Origin: JBLHKW01 sp047618565
GTDB lineage: Bacteria; Planctomycetota; UBA1135; GCA-002686595
Assembly: GCA_047618565.1 (NCBI GenBank)
Contig: JBLHKW010000015.1
Span: 1 to 45,904 of the forward strand
Reading direction: 5' to 3'
Length of the DNA stretch: 45,904 nucleotides
Positions within the stretch are counted from its first letter, which is position 1, and the number at the start of each line of letters is the position of its first letter. The position numbers and the translations under genes were made by a program. This document shows, in pieces, positions 42,861 through 45,904 of the stretch. A model generated the notes under the pieces. That model was not told the DNA's origin and ran no database searches. It saw only the letters and a program-made list of their open reading frames with translations.

Positions 42861-45668
42861 ATGCACCCGCCGCCCTCTCTCTCCCCCACCACCATCCCGA
42901 CCACCGAGGAGCCCCCCCTTCCGGCGGGTCAAAGGGTCGCTCTGGCGCTGATTCTCGGCCTCGTGACGGTGGCCGTATTCTGGCAGTCCATCTCGGGCGA
43001 CCTCGTCTACGACGACCTCCTGCTCGTCGGCCGCAACACGCAGATCATGAGTCTCGAGGGCGTCCTGAGCGCGCTCGGCCACCCCTACTGGGCCTTCGAC
43101 GCTCCCGACGAGGGCCCCCTGGTCGGATTCTGGCGCCCGCTCACCACCGTGGTGCTGGCGCTCGGTAACTGGATCGGCAACGGAGATCCCGTCGCCTTCC
43201 ACCTGCTGTCGCTCGCGCTCCATATTCTCGCCAGCCTGATCTGCTGGCGCCTGATCGCGCGCCTCAGCGCCCGTCCACGACTTGCCTTCGTCGGCGCTCT
43301 ACTGTTCGCACTGCACCCCGTTCATGTGGAGAGCGTGGCCTGGATCTCGGCCGTCAACGACCCGCTCTACACGGTCTTTGCGCTGCTTTCCCTCGACGCA
43401 TTCGCACGCTGGCGGCTCACCGATACCGGCTCGGAGTCCGCGCGCCCGCCGCTCGGCGCCGGACTGTGGCTGTTCTGCGCGCTGCTCGCCAAGGAGCAGG
43501 CACTGGCCGTACTCACCGCCGCGCTGGCCGTAGACGTCACGCTCGCCGGCCGGAAGGTAGCCCGCCCCGAACGCTCGGGGCTGCGGTCCTACATGCCGCT
43601 GCTCGTCGCCTGCGCAGGGTACGTGCTCCTGCGCATGTGGGTCTTCGAGGACCTCTTCGCCGGCCTCGACCGCCGGGCAGCGCACTTCGAGCTCGGCTGG
43701 CCGCGACTCCTGGGTTACTGGGTCGAGCTGTTCGGCGGATTCCTGACGCTCCTCGTCTGGCCCGCCGATCTCGTGGTGTTCAGGCAGGTGCGACCCCAGT
43801 TGCCGGCCCTCGACCCGGCCTTCATCACGGGTGCGATCGCCGTGGGCACCTGGTCGATCGGGGTCCTGCTGACCTGGCGCCGTGGGCGGCGCGATATCCT
43901 CGGTGCGCTGCTGTTCCTGCCGGCAGCCCTCGCACCGGTGCTCCTGTCCTTCCAGTCGGCCGGGGCATTCCCCCTGTCGGATCGCTACCTCTATCTGGCC
44001 GTCGCCGGCTGGAGCCTGCTCTTCGTCCTCGGCGCCGCACAACTCCTGAAGCGGCCGCTGGCAACCGCTATCGGATTGCTCATGGTCGTGGGCTACGGAA
44101 TGCGCGCGCATGCCCATGTCGGGGTCTTCCAGGGAGACGAGGCCTTCTTTCGCGCCGCGGTCAAGTCCAGTCCGCGTACGCCCTACGTGCACTGGGGCAT
44201 GGGACGCGTGCTGCTCGACCGCTATCAGGTCGAAAGGGACAAGCCTCTGCTCGACGAGGCGCTGCTGCACTTCCTGACCTCGCTCTACCTCGGTGCGGAT
44301 TACGGCGAGCACGGTCCGAAGCTGCCACCCGATGCACCGTTGCGCGATCGCGTGTCGGAACTGAACGCGGTCGTCAACGACACACCCGCGGGTGCGCGCA
44401 AACCGGACCCGACCGTTAGCGTCTCGCGCTCCGATCGGGAGCAGGCCAATATCGGCCTCGGCTGGTGCTACCTGTTCCTGGCAGAGTTGCCGCCCGAGTA
44501 CGACCTGAGCACACCGCTCTACGTCTTCGAGCAGACGGTCAAGCTGTTCCCGCGCAGCTATCGGGCCCTGACGGGGCTCGGCGCCGTGCACCTGAGGCGC
44601 ATGGAGCTCGACCTGGCGATCGAGACCTTCGACAAGGCGCTCGCGCTGCACCCCGAACACTCCGAGACCTGGCACAACCTCGGACAGGCGCACATCAAGA
44701 AGCTGGCCTGGGACGATGCCCTGGAGGCGTTCGAGCAGGCGCTGAAGTTCCGCCCGGAACACCTGGCGGACATGGTCGGCATCGCGACCACCGCGATCGA
44801 GGCCGGTCGCTTCGAGGTTGCCGAGGCCACCCTGGCCGAGGCGCGCAGGATCCACGCCGACAGCCTCGAGCCACTCTTCTGGTCGGGCATGCTGGCGGCC
44901 CGCCAGCGCGACTTCCCGCGTGCCCTGAACTGGTTCGATGCGGTGCTCGGCCGCGAACAGGGCCACGGCTACGCGCATCTCGAGCGCGGCAGGTTGCTGC
45001 TGCAGATGGACGAGACCCAGGCCGCGATCAAGGCCCTGGGACGTGCCTGTGAGCTGATTTCGGACAGCTTCGAGGCGCACTACAACCTGGGTAGCTTGCT
45101 CCTCGCGCGTATCAACGCCGAAGAAGCGACGCCGTACCTCGTGCGCGCCTTCGAGCTATCGTCGAAAGGCACACTGCGCGGCTCGCTGCACTACAAGCTG
45201 CGCGAGATTCTCGCGGGCGACGGCGAGCCCGCATCCCAGCTCGCGCGACTCTCCGTGCGCCGGGGCGAGTACGGCCAGGCCCACGACTGGTTGACCGATG
45301 CGATCCGCGCGGGCGAGCCGTGGGCGAGTTCGGCGCGCCTGCACCACAGCCGCGGCGAGGCCCTGCAACGGTTGGAGCAGCTTCCGGAAGCTGTGGGTGC
45401 CTACAAGAGGTCGCTCGAGCTCGACGCCGGCCGCTTCTGGACGAATCACAACCTCGGGATGCTGCTGGCCCAGATGGGACGCCAGGCGGAAGCCATCCCC
45501 TACCTCGAGGCAGCCCAACGTCAGCTGAGCCAGATCGACAGGCTCGACAAGCCCCTGCGCGACACGATCAGCGCGGCGATTGCACAGGGCATCGAAGGCA
45601 ACCTCGACTTCACGGGACCGTCCTTGCTACCGATCGAATCCCAGGGGCTGGACGAACGCTGGCAGTAG
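42861..45668 (+). CDS. TMTC-like GT-C membrane glycosyltransferase with TPR repeats
   Basis: 935 residues. About ten membrane helices in the first 400 residues with GT-C/TMTC-type motifs: LVYDDLLLVGRN (acidic pair after the first helix), FWRPLTTVVLAL, FHLLSLALHI and ALHPVHVESVAWISAVND. Seven or more TPRs follow (for example YRALTGLGAVHLRRMELDLAIETFDKAL, ETWHNLGQAHIKKLAWDDALEAFEQAL). TMTC proteins are O-mannosyltransferases using polyprenyl-phosphate mannose; sugar and acceptor here are inferred. The GT2 at 34991 could supply the lipid-linked sugar. Confidence 0.82.
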   Translation: MHPPPSLSPTTIPTTEEPPLPAGQRVALALILGLVTVAVFWQSISGDLVYDDLLLVGRNTQIMSLEGVLSALGHPYWAFDAPDEGPLVGFWRPLTTVVLALGNWIGNGDPVAFHLLSLALHILASLICWRLIARLSARPRLAFVGALLFALHPVHVESVAWISAVNDPLYTVFALLSLDAFARWRLTDTGSESARPPLGAGLWLFCALLAKEQALAVLTAALAVDVTLAGRKVARPERSGLRSYMPLLVACAGYVLLRMWVFEDLFAGLDRRAAHFELGWPRLLGYWVELFGGFLTLLVWPADLVVFRQVRPQLPALDPAFITGAIAVGTWSIGVLLTWRRGRRDILGALLFLPAALAPVLLSFQSAGAFPLSDRYLYLAVAGWSLLFVLGAAQLLKRPLATAIGLLMVVGYGMRAHAHVGVFQGDEAFFRAAVKSSPRTPYVHWGMGRVLLDRYQVERDKPLLDEALLHFLTSLYLGADYGEHGPKLPPDAPLRDRVSELNAVVNDTPAGARKPDPTVSVSRSDREQANIGLGWCYLFLAELPPEYDLSTPLYVFEQTVKLFPRSYRALTGLGAVHLRRMELDLAIETFDKALALHPEHSETWHNLGQAHIKKLAWDDALEAFEQALKFRPEHLADMVGIATTAIEAGRFEVAEATLAEARRIHADSLEPLFWSGMLAARQRDFPRALNWFDAVLGREQGHGYAHLERGRLLLQMDETQAAIKALGRACELISDSFEAHYNLGSLLLARINAEEATPYLVRAFELSSKGTLRGSLHYKLREILAGDGEPASQLARLSVRRGEYGQAHDWLTDAIRAGEPWASSARLHHSRGEALQRLEQLPEAVGAYKRSLELDAGRFWTNHNLGMLLAQMGRQAEAIPYLEAAQRQLSQIDRLDKPLRDTISAAIAQGIEGNLDFTGPSLLPIESQGLDERWQ

Positions 45669-45737
45669 TGTTCGTTCGGGACGCGCGCCAACCCGAGGGC
45701 TGGCTCCACCCACACGGTCCGGGACTTTTTCAACGGG

Positions 45738-45798
45738 CTGCTAGCCCGCGTTATTCATGAGCCGGGCTAGCAGCCGGGCTAGCCCGGATAATTCATGA
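45738..45798. repeat. CTAG-rich inverted and direct repeats, probable mobile-element border
   Basis: CTGCTAGCCCG (45738-45748) is exactly repeated inverted as CGGGCTAGCAG (45763-45773). A 14-bp perfect palindrome CCGGGCTAGCCCGG follows at 45774-45787. CTAGCCCG..T.ATTCATGA occurs twice (45741-45760 and 45779-45798, 17 of 20 identical). Such clustered ends next to ATTCATGA suggest the terminus of an insertion sequence that continues beyond the window. No transposase is visible. Confidence 0.5.
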
Positions 45799-45904
45799 AG
45801 CGCGAGCCAAAACGCGTCGATTCGGCTTCTGGTGGTGCTTCTCGCGCGTTGGCCCCACGGGGCCGCGTTCGGGAATTGCGGAGGGCGCAGCCCGAGGCAA
45901 ACCC

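Noticed and set aside
43299..45080. 593-codon minus-strand frame
   Set aside because: Antisense to the TMTC-like gene whose TPR and membrane motifs are clear.

Overview
This is a GC-rich bacterial chromosomal segment. A planctomycete-like, Gram-negative-type organism fits best. The signs are a secreted FG-GAP/ASPIC-UnbV protein, a secreted matrixin protease with a C-terminal domain of the kind I associate with Planctomycetota, an LpxO-like hydroxylase, many TPR and membrane proteins, and a degenerate bacterial enhancer-binding protein. The lineage is inferred from gene style only; there is no rRNA in the window.

Layout. (1) 1-9.5 kb, minus strand: one tightly packed housekeeping operon read from about 9.5 kb leftwards: DAHP synthase, tpiA, secG, pyrE, yicC, gmk, coaC, coaB, ftsK and a second FtsK-like gene cut by the window edge. 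Several stop/start overlaps (TGA with ATG, GTG or TTG) imply translational coupling. A good sigma-70-type promoter lies just upstream. (2) 9.8-13 kb, plus strand: HD-domain hydrolase, membrane-anchored carboxypeptidase-regulatory-like protein, a membrane-anchored rhodanese whose catalytic cysteine codon is an in-frame TGA, and an LpxO-like hydroxylase. (3) 13-14.4 kb, minus strand: arsR-arsM, arsenic sensing and methylation. (4) 14.4-21.3 kb, plus strand: a small membrane protein, an FG-GAP/UnbV secreted protein, cysteine desulfurase plus short ThiI (coupled), and a polytopic GT-C-like membrane protein. (5) 21.3-23.9 kb, minus strand: a degenerate NtrC-like regulator and an OmpR-type response regulator. 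(6) 24-27 kb: THUMP-like methyltransferase, tRNA-Val(UAC), and UDP-glucose dehydrogenase with a strong terminator. (7) 27-30.6 kb, minus strand: ECF sigma factor coupled to a TPR protein, a periplasmic TPR protein with its own promoter and terminator, and a DJ-1/PfpI protein. (8) 30.7-36 kb: DUF523, a surface-glycan group (SGNH hydrolase, Wzx-type flippase, second SGNH protein) and a GT2 glycosyltransferase. (9) 36-45.7 kb: mutY, a large membrane/spermidine-synthase-like/TPR protein, a secreted pair including a matrixin metalloprotease, a third SGNH protein and a TMTC-like membrane glycosyltransferase with TPRs. (10) The right edge holds CTAG-rich inverted repeats that look like the border of a mobile element.

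The most interesting item is the rhodanese-like gene at 11475-11888. TGA sits exactly where the catalytic Cys of the CxxxxR active-site loop belongs, and the reading frame continues for 39 sensible codons. It is a candidate selenoprotein, with a recent nonsense mutation as the alternative. Other points worth attention are the NtrC-like protein that has lost its phosphoacceptor Asp, GAFTGA loop and Walker B Asp; the separate coaB and coaC genes; the tandem FtsK genes; the eroded gene fragment at 16726-16944; and the repeat cluster at the right edge.
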